Source of the DNA: Cladorrhinum sp. PSN259 | Taxonomy: Eukaryota; Ascomycota; Sordariomycetes; Sordariales; Podosporaceae | DNA length: 64,000 nucleotides | Assembly: GCA_033725935.1 (NCBI GenBank) | Contig: MU867074.1 | Coordinates: 186,001 to 250,000 of the forward strand | Direction: 5' to 3' | Shown here: piece by piece, positions 19,587 through 29,863 of the stretch | Layout of the letters: each line of letters starts with the position of its first letter | Numbering within the stretch: the first letter of the stretch is position 1 | The notes under the pieces: model-generated | Database searches by the model: none | Told to the model about the DNA's origin: nothing | What the model saw: only the letters and a program-made list of their open reading frames with translations | Translations under genes and position numbers: made by a program

Positions 19587-21027
19587 TCACAAAAAGTAAT
19601 CCGCAACAGGTTTCTTAGCCGGCATCCCTCTCGAATCTTGCGGCGCAGCCATGAACACCCTATACCTCCTCGCAGGGCCCGGCAGGACCTGATCCTCCAG
19701 ATCATTCTCCATCAACACCCCTCTTGAACCACCACCCATCCCACCATTACTCCTATTAACATCCCCATTACTCCTCGCCAACACCCCCAGCCCGCTATCA
19801 TCCTCCGACAGCTCCAAAAGCGCCGCCACATTACCGCACCTATAGCAGTAGTTTGGCGCCGACCAGACCGTCACGATGCTCGCATCAAACATCTCCTTGA
19901 ACCCTTCCATAACCAACTGATGCGCCCTCGCAATCAGACTCAAATCGTTCCTGTGATTAAACACTTTGACGATATCAGCCCCAAACAAGAATCCCGCTCC
20001 TCTCGGCGACAATCCCCATCCGTCAATCTCGTCGGGGTCAGACCAGAGCAAATCGCACATGGCACCCTCATGAGGTACTTCCTGTTTGCGATCGAGCAAC
20101 CTGATCTTATCCACGTTATCAATCAACGGACTCAGCCCTCCATGCACGCACAGCACCGCCCCCGCAGGGTTGCCCAATGACCCTCCACTCGAACCACTCG
20201 CTCCAGAACCAGGAGGTCCCGTATTCGAAGGCGTTGGACTCCCACTTGGTACTACTCCATTACTCTGCTGCACCGGCCCATTAAGCTCTGCCCCATTGCC
20301 ATTCCCTACATCCCCTCTGCCTTTCCTCAAGAACTGACTGATGATCTGCTGGTCCGCATTACAGACCTCAATTTCAACGTCAGCCCCTGGAGGCGCAGCC
20401 AAGGGTCTTCCAGGCGAAGCAGGCAAAGTATTTGATGCCCCAAGAACGATCGCTCCCAACGCTAGGTAATCAAACACGTCGCAACAGTACCGCCAGACGT
20501 TTGCGCTCCCGTATTTGCGCAGGCACTCGTCGTAGAAGCCGTAGACTGTCGTGATTTGTCGGGATTCGTGGTTGCCTCTGATTAAAGTCATGCGGTCAGG
20601 GTAGCGGACTTTGAGGCAGAGGAGGAGGAGGAATGATTCGAGGGAGTAGAAGCCGCGGTCTACAAAGTCGCCTGTCAAATAAGAATAGAATTAGTAAGCA
20701 AAAAGGGCGAGGGTGAATGAGGCAAAAGCTTACCCATAAATAAATAGTTTGTGTCGGGAACATCTCCGCCTACTCTAAAGAGCTCCATCAAATCGTGAAA
20801 CTGCCCGTGGATGTCGCCGCATATCGTTACGGGCGCGTTGACCGTGACAACGTTTCCTTCCTCAATCAAAATTTCGCGGGCCTTGTGGCAGAGTTCGCGG
20901 ACTTCGGCTTCTGGTATGGGTCGGCAGGCTCGTAGTTGAGCAATCGCCCTGTTGGATTATGGGATCAGATGAAATTCCAGTCTCTGCGCTTTGATTCGAG
21001 AACGGCTAACCTGTCTAAGTCACTCAT
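19587..21027 (-). CDS. PPH3: Serine/threonine phosphatase PP4 catalytic subunit (Pph3-like) with insertions
   Basis: Exons 21027-21011, 20948-20734 and 20671-19587, with introns 21010-20949 (GTTAGC...CAG) and 20733-20672 (GTAAGC...CAG); 438 residues. All PPP signatures are present: GDIHGQ (50-55), GDFVDRG (78-84), RGNHES (109-114), then LCVHGG, SPRGAG and SAPNYCYRCGN. The C-terminus ends SRGMPAKKPVADYFL, close to metazoan PP4 (RGIPSKKPVADYFL) and unlike PP6/Sit4. The usual length is about 307. The surplus lies in a roughly 95-residue Gly/Ser/Pro/Asn-rich insertion at residues 154-248, placed between core strands, and in a shorter Gly/Asn-rich one near 376-410. The catalytic core is otherwise intact. 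PP4 acts in DNA-damage recovery and TOR-linked signalling, and TAP42 is also in this window. Confidence 0.9.
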
Positions 21028-21889
21028 TTTGAATTATGGAAGGTGCGCTGGAAAGAAGAGAAAGGTTGTAGTTGGGGCCGACAGTCGGGTGATGTTTGTT
21101 GAAGGTGTCGCGGCGGCGGCGGGGCAAATAATCAAAATGGTGTTTCTGCGACGACGGGTGGTTTCCGACCGACCGCTGGAAAAATAAAATAAATAAAAGA
21201 GTAGCTTTGCGCGCCCTTAAAATGCCGAGTTCGTTACACAAACACCAAGTAACAATAAAACGGGCAATGTGTATCTCTGAAGCTGAAAAAAAAAAATGCT
21301 GGTGATTTCTTGCCCTTTGGTTTTTTGCGAAAAGGCGGCCGTCTTAGAGATTCCCAATTACTTGTTAATTGAGGAATTCCCTTATCGGCGGCGTCGGCTA
21401 CGGCGCGCTGCTGCAAGCACGTGTGGTCCGTGCTTCTATTTTCCCCACTGCAAGCCAATTTAGCGAACCTGGGGGTTCGTTGGCTGACAGCTTTCAGCAA
21501 GCTGTGACGCGTGCCTGACAAGCTTCTTTTTTTCTTCGGCTTTTGGGGCGGGCAGACAACCCCACCTTTTTTCGGCCAGAAATTCCCAGCTGTCGGGCGG
21601 AGCGGAACTTGGAACCACAGCTTCAGAGCTCCAGCTCCCACCAAAGGTCCCGAATCCCGGGCCCCAGCAAGCAAGCAACCCAGCGTATTCGGGGGCTTCT
21701 AGGTTGTTTCCTAAATTCCAAGGTCGCATCATGGTTTGAAGCATGCCTGGTTGAAAGCAATTGGTACATTTGCGAGTCTGGAAAATGACACGATCAATTG
21801 GGCTAACGAAATAAAAATTGGCGCAGCAACGAAACACCCTTTCCTCCCACCACGAATTCACCTTATTCACCTATCCTTGACTCCTGACC
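21028..21889. promoter_or_regulatory. Divergent intergenic region upstream of PP4 and the small membrane protein
   Basis: About 860 bp. Frames of up to 146 codons (21234-21674 minus) overlap on both strands and have no motif. A CGGCGGCGGCGGGG tract sits at about 21110-21123. The region is presumably two promoters. Confidence 0.5.
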
Positions 21890-22255
21890 ATGGCACCACC
21901 CCACCTCCACCCCAGGTCGCGGATGACCTCGTCACTCTTTGCTACCACAGTTGTTGCGAGCTTCTTCGTCGTTGCGCTGCCTCATATCCTCCCATGCCCT
22001 GCGCCGAGACGAGCCCTAGCTGATGGGGAGATGCCGGAAAAGAGGAGAAGGAGGAAATCAGAGGTGGAATCCCCGACGGCTACGATATCTGAGGATGGGA
22101 TTGTGCAGTTCCAGGGTCAACCTGCTGAGCGAGGGCTAAAAAAGTCAGCACAGGCAGCGCGAGAGTGCCCTGTTCCAAAACCGGGAGGCATCTTGGGAGA
22201 ATGGCTTGGGTTCCATGGACCGAAGGAGGATAAGACGCCCAAGCCTGAGAGGTGA
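21890..22255 (+). CDS. Small single-span membrane protein, unknown function
   Basis: 121 residues, single exon, with a good start context (GACCATGG). A short Pro/His/Arg-rich N-terminus precedes one hydrophobic segment (SSLFATTVVASFFVVALPHI, residues 14-33). The rest is hydrophilic, with a basic KRRRRK cluster and a conserved-looking end, ECPVPKPGGILGEWLGF. The Arg-containing N-terminus plus one span could fit a mitochondrial inner-membrane or ER protein. I do not recognise a named family. The length, start context and sharply bounded span support a real gene; function is unknown. Confidence 0.6.
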   Translation: MAPPHLHPRSRMTSSLFATTVVASFFVVALPHILPCPAPRRALADGEMPEKRRRRKSEVESPTATISEDGIVQFQGQPAERGLKKSAQAARECPVPKPGGILGEWLGFHGPKEDKTPKPER

Positions 22256-22783
22256 CGAAGGGTGGTGTGTGGAGAACAAGCTTTTTTGGTTACTATGCAC
22301 TGAGGGACGTTGTATATATGCTGCTGCGCGCAGAGAAGGAAGTGTATCATAGGATGGTAAACAAAATCACACACAGGAGGTCGGGAAGGCCGGAAGGAAG
22401 CAAGGAAACATACTCAAAATGGCGAGTTACTGTCGATGCTCGTCAGGGAATACCCACCTTTGAGCCTTTGATGCTCAAAAAATAAATACAAAACATTTAT
22501 CTACCAAAGAAGTCTCTTGTACATGCAACGCACCAAATCCCACTCTCTCTCACCATCCTACTTGCGACAAAACCCCAATGCAACCCAATCCCAGCATAAC
22601 AACCGGCCGCACCCCTTTCAACCACCACGTTTCCCAATTCACCCCAATGCTCGAAATTCAAGCCCCAGTTCAATTGGAATCCCGTCATTGAACTTTCCAT
22701 CTTTCTTGCGTCAACACTACTAACTCACCGCTCTCAGACTCGACCCGTGATTCTGACTTGCAATCATCAACAAATTACTCAAA
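22256..22783. other. Intergenic region before tRNA-Leu
   Basis: It holds the 3' flank of the small membrane protein gene and the upstream flank of the tRNA. Only short frames without motifs occur. Confidence 0.5.
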
Positions 22784-22914
22784 GGCAACTTGGCCGAGTG
22801 GTCTAAGGCGACGCACTCAAGGACTAGTTATCCCGTATAACTTCCTTCTCTTTCCTCAGAAAGAGCTGTATTGCGTTCTCGAGAGGGGCGTGAGTTCGAA
22901 TCTCACAGTTGTCA
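22784..22914 (+). tRNA. tRNA-Leu(CAA) with a 49-nt intron
   Basis: The acceptor stem GGCAACT pairs with AGTTGTC (one G-U), with discriminator A at 22914. The D-arm/A-box is TGGCCGAGTGGTCTAAGGC. The anticodon stem ACGCA/TGCGT is perfect, the loop is CT-CAA-G, and the anticodon CAA is at 22818-22820. The intron at 22822-22870 starts one base after the anticodon, the canonical position. A long variable arm marks a class II tRNA, and the T arm/B-box is GAGTTCGAATCTC. It reads UUG codons. Confidence 0.95.
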
Positions 22915-24081
22915 CATTTACTTTTTTACTTGGTTTTTTTTTCTCCTCCCACGAGAGAATGAGGTGGGGGTTTGTTTGTTTGTTTTTGTCCCTTTTCTTT
23001 CTTATATATTCTTAGTAGTGGTTTTTTTGTGATCCATTACCAATCTGTCAAGGGCTGCTTGTATACATCTACAATATTGCCGCCATGTAATTACGATGCG
23101 AGTTAACGTATGATGTGCCGCTAAAAGCCAAGAGAAATTGAAACAGCAACTGAATCGGATGAGAGATTTCCCTTCTTCTTCTTCTTGTTCAGTATAACAT
23201 GTTTCTTGAGGGTTTAAACTCCTTTTCCCTCTTTGAGTCGGCTGGAAACCATTCATTTGTTTAGAGTTGGCACGCTCGGATCAAGATCTTGAGCTTGGCT
23301 TTTTTTTCTTTCTTCTTCTTCTTCTTCTTCCGCCCCCTGAGCTCGTGGCTGTGGAGTGATCATTTCTATATGCCACCACGTTAAGGATGTAGGCAACACA
23401 CCATCTTCCATTGAGAGCATCCAATGAGGCATGGTTTTTTGTGATCGTTTAATTTACCCGTTCAGATCTACAACACCTCCCAAGGTGGAAAAGGTCGCAT
23501 ACAAAACGGCTTGCTACCCATCCTGCATACAATGTCAAATATCAAGTCCGGCAACAAAATCCTTGTTTTGCGTGTCAGTGGTACACATATCAGCCTTTCT
23601 CGGGCTTGGTAGTTTTAGGTATATCTTGTTTCCCTGTTCTACTGCGGACTCGTGTGTAAGTCGTCATTCACACCTTTTCCCTCTCGGCTTAATAGCATGG
23701 CACATGTTTCATCGACGAAAAGGAGGTGTGCCTGTCTGTCTGTTCATCCCAAAGTTCATCCCGTCGGGCTGGCGACGATCCGTGTTCTAGGCATGCCAGG
23801 CTGTGCCGCACGGGCTCTGGCAGGATCGAAACGGAATATATCATCGACTTGACTGCTTTGGTTTTTGTTGATGAGATTTCTCTCTTCCTTTTGGTATTGT
23901 TGCCTGCTTAAAGCTTGTCGTTCCTTTTATTCTTCATTTTATATTTTTAATCCTACTCAGAGGTAAGTCAATATCAGAGGACGTGGTGATTTGGCTAGAT
24001 GTTGATGATTTCATAGCTGTGCTCTTTTCTCCCTTGTTTGCAGGCAGACATTCGTTTCTCAAGACAGATACAGATCTCGCC
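22915..24081. other. Intergenic region and 5' leader of the first Leu/Asn-rich gene
   Basis: No gene is apparent. TTCTTC tracts occur near 23170 and 23305-23330. A likely leader intron runs 23963-24043: GAG|GTAAGT donor and TTTGCAG acceptor, 38 bp before the ATG at 24082. The same arrangement precedes the second Leu/Asn-rich gene. Confidence 0.55.
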
Positions 24082-25207
24082 ATGAAGTCACTCACTTTTC
24101 TCCTCTCCGCTGGCCTGGTGTCCGCTCAGATTGGTGCGAACGGCCTTAATCTCGGTGGTCTGGCAGGTGGTTTCGGGAACTTGGGAAACCTTGGAAACTT
24201 GGGAAACCTTGGGAATTTGGCCAACCTCAACCTCAACAACCTTAACGTTGGCGGTCTCAACCTCGGAGGAGTTGATCTTGGCAACCAAGATCAAGTTGTT
24301 GATGCAATCCAGCTTTTGCTCCAGAATTTCTGTTTGGGAAACCAACTGAACCGGAACAATATCATGGGGTTTGGTTCCAACAATGATGTCGACCTCTTCT
24401 TCCAGCTCGCTCAGCTCCAGCAGCTTCAACAACAAGGATTCCTCAACGTGGGAGGTATCCAAAATATGTTCAACAAGGGTCAGGTTCTTGGAGGGTTCAA
24501 CCTGGGTAAGTTCGGCCTCTTTTTCCCATCCTATGATCTCGGTCCGTCTAACCATCTACTTGATTACAGGTCTCTTCAAACGCGAGATTGAGCAAGCCAG
24601 GAAGACCTTGAAAAGAACTGTTCTTCGGCGCGGCCCGAATTCCAAGCGCCAATGTGCCGAAGGGAACGTCGGTGGAGGCATTCAAACAGGCATTCAAACT
24701 GGGATTCCTGGACTGGATGAAGCTGCTTTCAACATTGCCACAGCTGCCAGCCAAGCGATTGCTGCCCCCACTGCGGAAGCTGCATTTTCTATCGCCACGG
24801 CCAATGCTGATGCGGATAACGCTCTCCTCAGCATCGCGACCGCGGATCCCGGGCTGGATGCTGCATTCACCATCGCTACGGCAGATCCGAACGCCGCCGT
24901 TGCTACCGCAGCCGTCGCCGCTGCAGCTGTTGCATCGGCTGCTCCCACCTTCGCAGCCTCCGTTGGCTCATTCTCTGTCATTGCAGGTGCTGCTGCTCCG
25001 ACGGCTGCTGCATCTTCGAGTTCTACATCAACATCTTTAGTTGCTGTTGCAGTCACCGCTGAAGCTCAACTTGCTGCTAGCGCTGCTCCTGCTGCGATTC
25101 TTGAATCAGCCCCTGCTGCCGCTGCAACCGCTGCCCCAGAGGTTGAAGTGGAAGAGGAAGAGGACGACGAGGATGCCGTGGAGAACCTCTCGGACCTAAC
25201 CCGTTAA
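24082..25207 (+). CDS. Secreted Leu/Asn/Gly-rich protein with SIATA-type repeats, unknown function
   Basis: Exons 24082-24505 and 24570-25207, intron 24506-24569 (GTAAGT...CAG); 353 residues. A signal peptide (MKSLTFLLSAGLVSA) precedes a low-complexity block of (G/L)NLGN repeats (about residues 30-72), then a Gln/Leu helix-like stretch (FFQLAQLQQLQQQGF). A dibasic-rich hinge follows, with KR, KR, RR and KR (around LKRTVLRRGPNSKRQCAEG), fitting Kex2 processing. The C-terminal half is Ala/Ser-rich and includes four repeats of the form AAF-S/N/T-IATA (about 24719-24895). It ends in a very acidic EVEVEEEEDDEDAVEN tail. Only two Cys are seen, so it is not a hydrophobin. I recognise no family. The reading frame, splice sites and signal peptide make it a confident gene. 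Confidence 0.75.
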
Positions 25208-27289
25208 GGGATGATTTGTCTCCGAGGATAACCGGTCAAGGTCAAGGGGTACGAACAGCTTTACTGGATCAGGGGAGTAAACTATTCGTTGAAACATCCG
25301 GCTGAGTCCCGAGCAGACGGGCCGGGGGTTGGTCTTGGGCCTGGGGTGTGTCGGCAATTGCCAAGTGTTGTAGCTGCTTTCTAATTTGGTGCTCCTTTCT
25401 TCTTTACCGTTATTTCTTTACATCCACTTGAATTGTAATTAGACTAGGTAGCCACGGGGTGTCGAGACGAATCTGGAATCTTGACATGTTATTTTGAGAA
25501 TTGAGAACATGAGTCGAAACATTGTGATGTATGCCCTGTATCTCGTGATATGACGATGTTGACGGCATCGCCAACTACGGTCGGGTCAAGTGGGCAGGGT
25601 ACTGCTTCACATGAATGACGCCGTCGGTGCTCCCAACAGAATCATCAGACCAACCTACCTCTACCAAGTGAATCGGTACCTGCAGAAATCGTGCAATAGT
25701 GTGCTCTCGGACGGTTGAAGAAGGGGGTGGTTCCCGTCCGGATGCCGCACGGTTCCGGTGGCCAAGTGTGGTGGAAAGAAGATCCATTCAGGCGAAGTGT
25801 GCTGTGATTCTCGACGTCCCGCAATCGCATGGATGGCGACTGCTTCATCTCGTGCATTTGCGACACCTTGAGGGGTTCTGCGCATGAGCGCACGGTTCCC
25901 GGTGTTGCAGGTGCACGGCTTCAAATTGCGAAGTTGACCAATCATTTTACACCATTTTCTCTTGGCTGTGGGTGGCACACCAACGCAAGCCAAGACCTCT
26001 CCCGCTGTTTGGCTTCATGTCTTTTCCAGAGACGACCCGCTATTTAGCCAATCCGCCAGAACCAATGCCGGGTTGATCGGTATTCGGCTATCTCCAGGCT
26101 GGACTGGACTCAATAAGCTTAACGTCAAGTTTGATAGGTTTCCCCATTAACATTGTCACCTTGACAGGCCACCAAGAAACGCTAATGTACTCCGTCCTCT
26201 GTGATAGAGCTTTGTCCTCAGAAAGGGTCACGGGCACATGTTCCTTCCGTGTGGTAAACAGCTCCTTCCGAGAAAATACTCAGAATCTCTCGTCTGAACC
26301 CCCCCTGGGGGCTGGGTTCAAGGATGTTGTTTCCCAAACTGATGATGATTGAACTCAAAGTTTCTTTCGTCACATCCAAAAATTCCCGAGATTGCTGGTC
26401 TAATTTTCCATCAGATGTTCTGCTCCTCCAAACATTTCGAAACGAAGAGCTCACCCTCGGTGTCGATCAGGAATCAACTATCACTGTCTGCTCTCACAGT
26501 CGAGACCAAGAATAGCAATCACGGAGCACCTGTCCGCAGTCTGCAAGACATCGGACGACGGCTGCCCTTGGACGGGAGAATCTACTGAACAGTCGAAGCC
26601 TCCCCCCACTCTCATTCCGGGCCTGAGCTACACTATGCTCCCGCTGAGATCTCAATGCTACCGTGATGTCAATCTCCTCAAGGTGCCGTAGTAACATGTT
26701 TCTCTTGGCAGCAGGTCATGAGTCCGGCCAGACAACTCTCCGCAGGGCACAACCTGCGTCGACAGGGGTGTAGGCTCTCGGCTCTCTCCTCCCGCCACCA
26801 CATCGTGAGCACATCCCGGCTCATGCTGGCGCTCTATCCCATGGTGTTTTACCCGCCAGCTCCGTTCTCCCTGATGCCTGGCATCTGATACGCACCGGAT
26901 GAGTCCTAGACCTCCCTTCCGAGTGCACCCAGTGTCCCTGAAAAGCTTGGCGCGCGGCTGTTCTCTCGTCCCTACTCAAGTCTCCTCGACATATAAGGCG
27001 ACTTGACGGCCCGTTGCTCAGAGTTTTTGTTTCTCCATCCCACACTCAACACCAGCTTTCCATTCAGGTTCACCTTCTTCTTCAGTCATTCACTTCTTCA
27101 GAGGTAAGATCTACGATAAACAAAGTAATAACGACCTCCTCATACTAACCTGGCATCCACACAGCTGTGCTCGCTGTTCGCTTCCATTCCTTCAGTTTTT
27201 TGAACATTTTTGAGCTGTGCTCTCTTTTATAATCCTTTAATCAGCCATACGCAAGTCGTTCTCTCAAAACCCAAACAAAACCAGCAAAA
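25208..27289. other. Intergenic region and 5' leader of the second Leu/Asn-rich gene
   Basis: 2.1 kb without a supported gene; minus-strand frames at 25575-25993 overlap each other and lack motifs. A TATA box (ATATAAGG, 26991-26998) lies about 300 bp before the next ATG. A leader intron runs 27104-27164 (GAG|GTAAGA, branch ACTAAC, ACAG). Confidence 0.55.
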
Positions 27290-28031
27290 ATGAAGGTCTT
27301 CACCATCCTCGTCTCGGCTCTCGCCACCCTCACTGCCGCTGCCCCTGCTGTTGCCCCTGCTACTGCTGAGGTCGACAAGCGCTCTTTTGCCTTTGATGCC
27401 AACGCCCTCAATGGCCTCAAGGGTTTCAACCAGGTCAACCTGAACTACCTGCTCAATATTAACTCCCTTCAACTCGGTCTCCTTGGCAACCTTGCCAACG
27501 TCAACAACTTCAACGTCCTTCAGTTCCAGGGTCTTTTCCAGCAGAACCAATTTGACCTCGGTTCTCTCCTCCAGCTCCAGCAGCTCCACACCTTCCTCCA
27601 GATCCACCAGCTCGGTGTTCTCAACGGCTTCGACTTGGGCGGTCTCCAGCTCCAGCAGCTCCAGCTTGGTCTCCTCAACAACGTCGGTGTTTTGGATCTT
27701 CAGCAGTTCATCTCCCCCAGCGTCATCAGCCAGGTACAGACTGTCGCATCCCAAGGTGAGTAATTTCTCTTTCTCTTCCCACTGCATTGCCTGCCCGTAC
27801 ATACCCACACCTAGCCCGCTCCTCATTTTTGTCGCCAAAACGTGTGTATTCACACGAGACCAAACCCCAGCCCCCGTCTCCTTCACCCCCAACCTGGTAT
27901 CCCCAGCTCCCAGTGCCGGCGCTTCGGTTGTCGCTGCCCCTCCCGTCGCTCCTGCGATTGGCGGCGAGACTTCGAATGTGGTCACTGCGGCTGAGCAGGA
28001 TGCTCAGGAGGGTCGAAGCAACCTCGAATAA
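27290..28031 (+). CDS. Secreted Leu/Gln/Asn-rich protein, unknown function, similar in style to its neighbour
   Basis: Exons 27290-27755 and 27871-28031, intron 27756-27870 (GTGAGT...CCCAG); 208 residues. A signal peptide (MKVFTILVSALATLTAAA) is followed by a short propeptide ending in DKR, a Kex2-type site. The mature part is dominated by Leu with Asn, Gln and Gly (LLGNLANVNNFNVLQFQGLF, LQQLHTFLQIHQLGVLNGFD), has no Cys, and ends in a short Ala/Pro/Val-rich exon-2 tail. Like the gene 2 kb upstream it has a TATA or leader intron with GAG|GTAAG, a leader containing GCTGTGCTC, a phase-1 coding intron, and LxxL/NLGN-type repeats. Homology between the two is an inference from composition and layout. 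The intron acceptor could lie slightly further downstream. Confidence 0.72.
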
Positions 28032-29831
28032 ACGGTATACGATGCGCCACACCAATACCTCCTCGCCTTTTCGATCAACCCAATACTTGCTTTACGGATC
28101 CGATGGCTAATTCTGGGTTTTCCTCTTCAAAAAGTCCTCGTCCTCAAGGAGTAAATCACATCTCCCGATTCGTCAGACCAAACCATCTCCTAACCCGCCA
28201 AAAATGACGACGGCCACCGTTTTCCTCAACACCTGATGCTACCACGAGCTTTGTAGCATTTTTAAACGGTTTCTGGAAACGACAAGATACAGTTTTATTT
28301 ATTTCTTATTCTTTGGTAGACATTTTATGATGATGGATCCTAGTTTTTAGTATTTCTTTTGTTATGATTGAGAGAGAATTATTGATGAGCGAAGGGGGAA
28401 TGGAAGTTGAGCAAGACAGATATAGTGGTAAATGTTGTATGTAGAATGACTTTTGGGGATGGAAGGGGGATTCGGAAGGGATGGAAAGCTGGTAGTTTAG
28501 TGTGGAGTGTGGGGAATATCAACCGGATTGGTTTTTCCTATGGAGTTTTGATTTTTTGATTTGCAACCTTTCTCCAGTGACTGGCAAAAATGAAAAATAC
28601 GGGAGATGATGTAATGAAACAAATAGAAACACCGAGAGTTGACAGTAGCAATGGGACAACTTGAAAATGCCGGAGTTGTGGAGTTCCGGTTTGAAGATTA
28701 AGAATTCGGTACCAAACTGTCAGATCGGCACGTCACGGGACGGGATGTAACAATTGTATTGATGGAAGCATGAAGATATCGTGCAATTTGAGAGGTTTGT
28801 GCACGGGGAAGAAAGAGGATACGGGAAAAGTTTCAGAAAGGAGGGACGTGAGTTGAGTGGCTTGGCATGGGAATTTTGTTCGACGAAACCAACGACGACG
28901 GAAAAGCAACTTGACGGCTCTATAATGTATAAATGATATCACTTTTCTTAAAGGCGTGACTTAAGAGCGGGACTGCGAGGGAAAGGGCATGAAATTGGTG
29001 TTGGTCTGTGGTCGTGGCTCTGGTATGATGGCCAAGATGGCATGGAAATAAAAAGTCAGGGGTAAAAGGGGGGTATAGATAAATAAAGGAAAGGGTTAGG
29101 GTTAACCTCCACGCAACCCCTCAGTTTATTGTTCTTCAATGCATGTAATGTAATAGATGATTATGTATATAATTTTTTGGTAGTTACAGATTAGAGGGGG
29201 AATAAAAGAAAAACGAGAAGAAATAGAAAAGAAAACAAAGAAGAAATAGAAAAGAAAACAAAGAAGCAATAGTGCTCTCTGAGATATTGTCGAAGACACG
29301 CTTCACATACTGTGACTCTGAGTACCTACTCAGTCATAATGTGACATATACAACAGGGATCTCACTTCTGATTTCTAATCAGGACCACTCCGCGCCTGCA
29401 AATTCATCCTACCCTGCACTGGTTGACTGCTATCTAGAATAGCTTCGTTCCTGTCTGCCTTTTTCTACCTTCTAATATCGTTCAGGATCTTTACAAGTTC
29501 CAACCCTGAATCGGTAGCTTATCCCTGGGACTTGGAAAAAAAGCATCGTATTCAAGGATGAGCCGTTCCGAGTATTAAAGATCTCTTTCGATGTGGCGGA
29601 TTGTAATCTTTGCTACTTTGGTGTCGTCGTCCATCTGGTCGAACTGCCTCTGACTCTTCGAAGCCTCAAGACCTGGGCTTATGGAGAAAATGAATAGAAC
29701 AACAGGCCTGAGAGATTGAATCCGTCGAGGGGATGATTATGCCAAAGTTATCTTCTTTTATCCAAGTCACTGTACAAACAGTCAAAGCGGTAAATTCGAC
29801 TTTGAACTAGTTAACTCTGTCTACGCAGTGT

Positions 29832-29863
<32 letters not shown>

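Noticed and set aside
24371..24569. Upstream part of the 278-codon frame ending at 25207
   Set aside because: It overlaps the first exon of the secreted-protein gene in another frame; only the part after the acceptor at 24569 is coding.
25575..25993. Possible decayed gene between the two secreted-protein genes
   Set aside because: Three overlapping minus-strand frames, none resembling a known protein; no evidence of frameshifted homology.
29092..29106. GGGTTAGGGTTAACC, telomere-like motif
   Set aside because: Only two TTAGGG-like units inside ordinary intergenic sequence; no longer array, so chance or a short interstitial motif.
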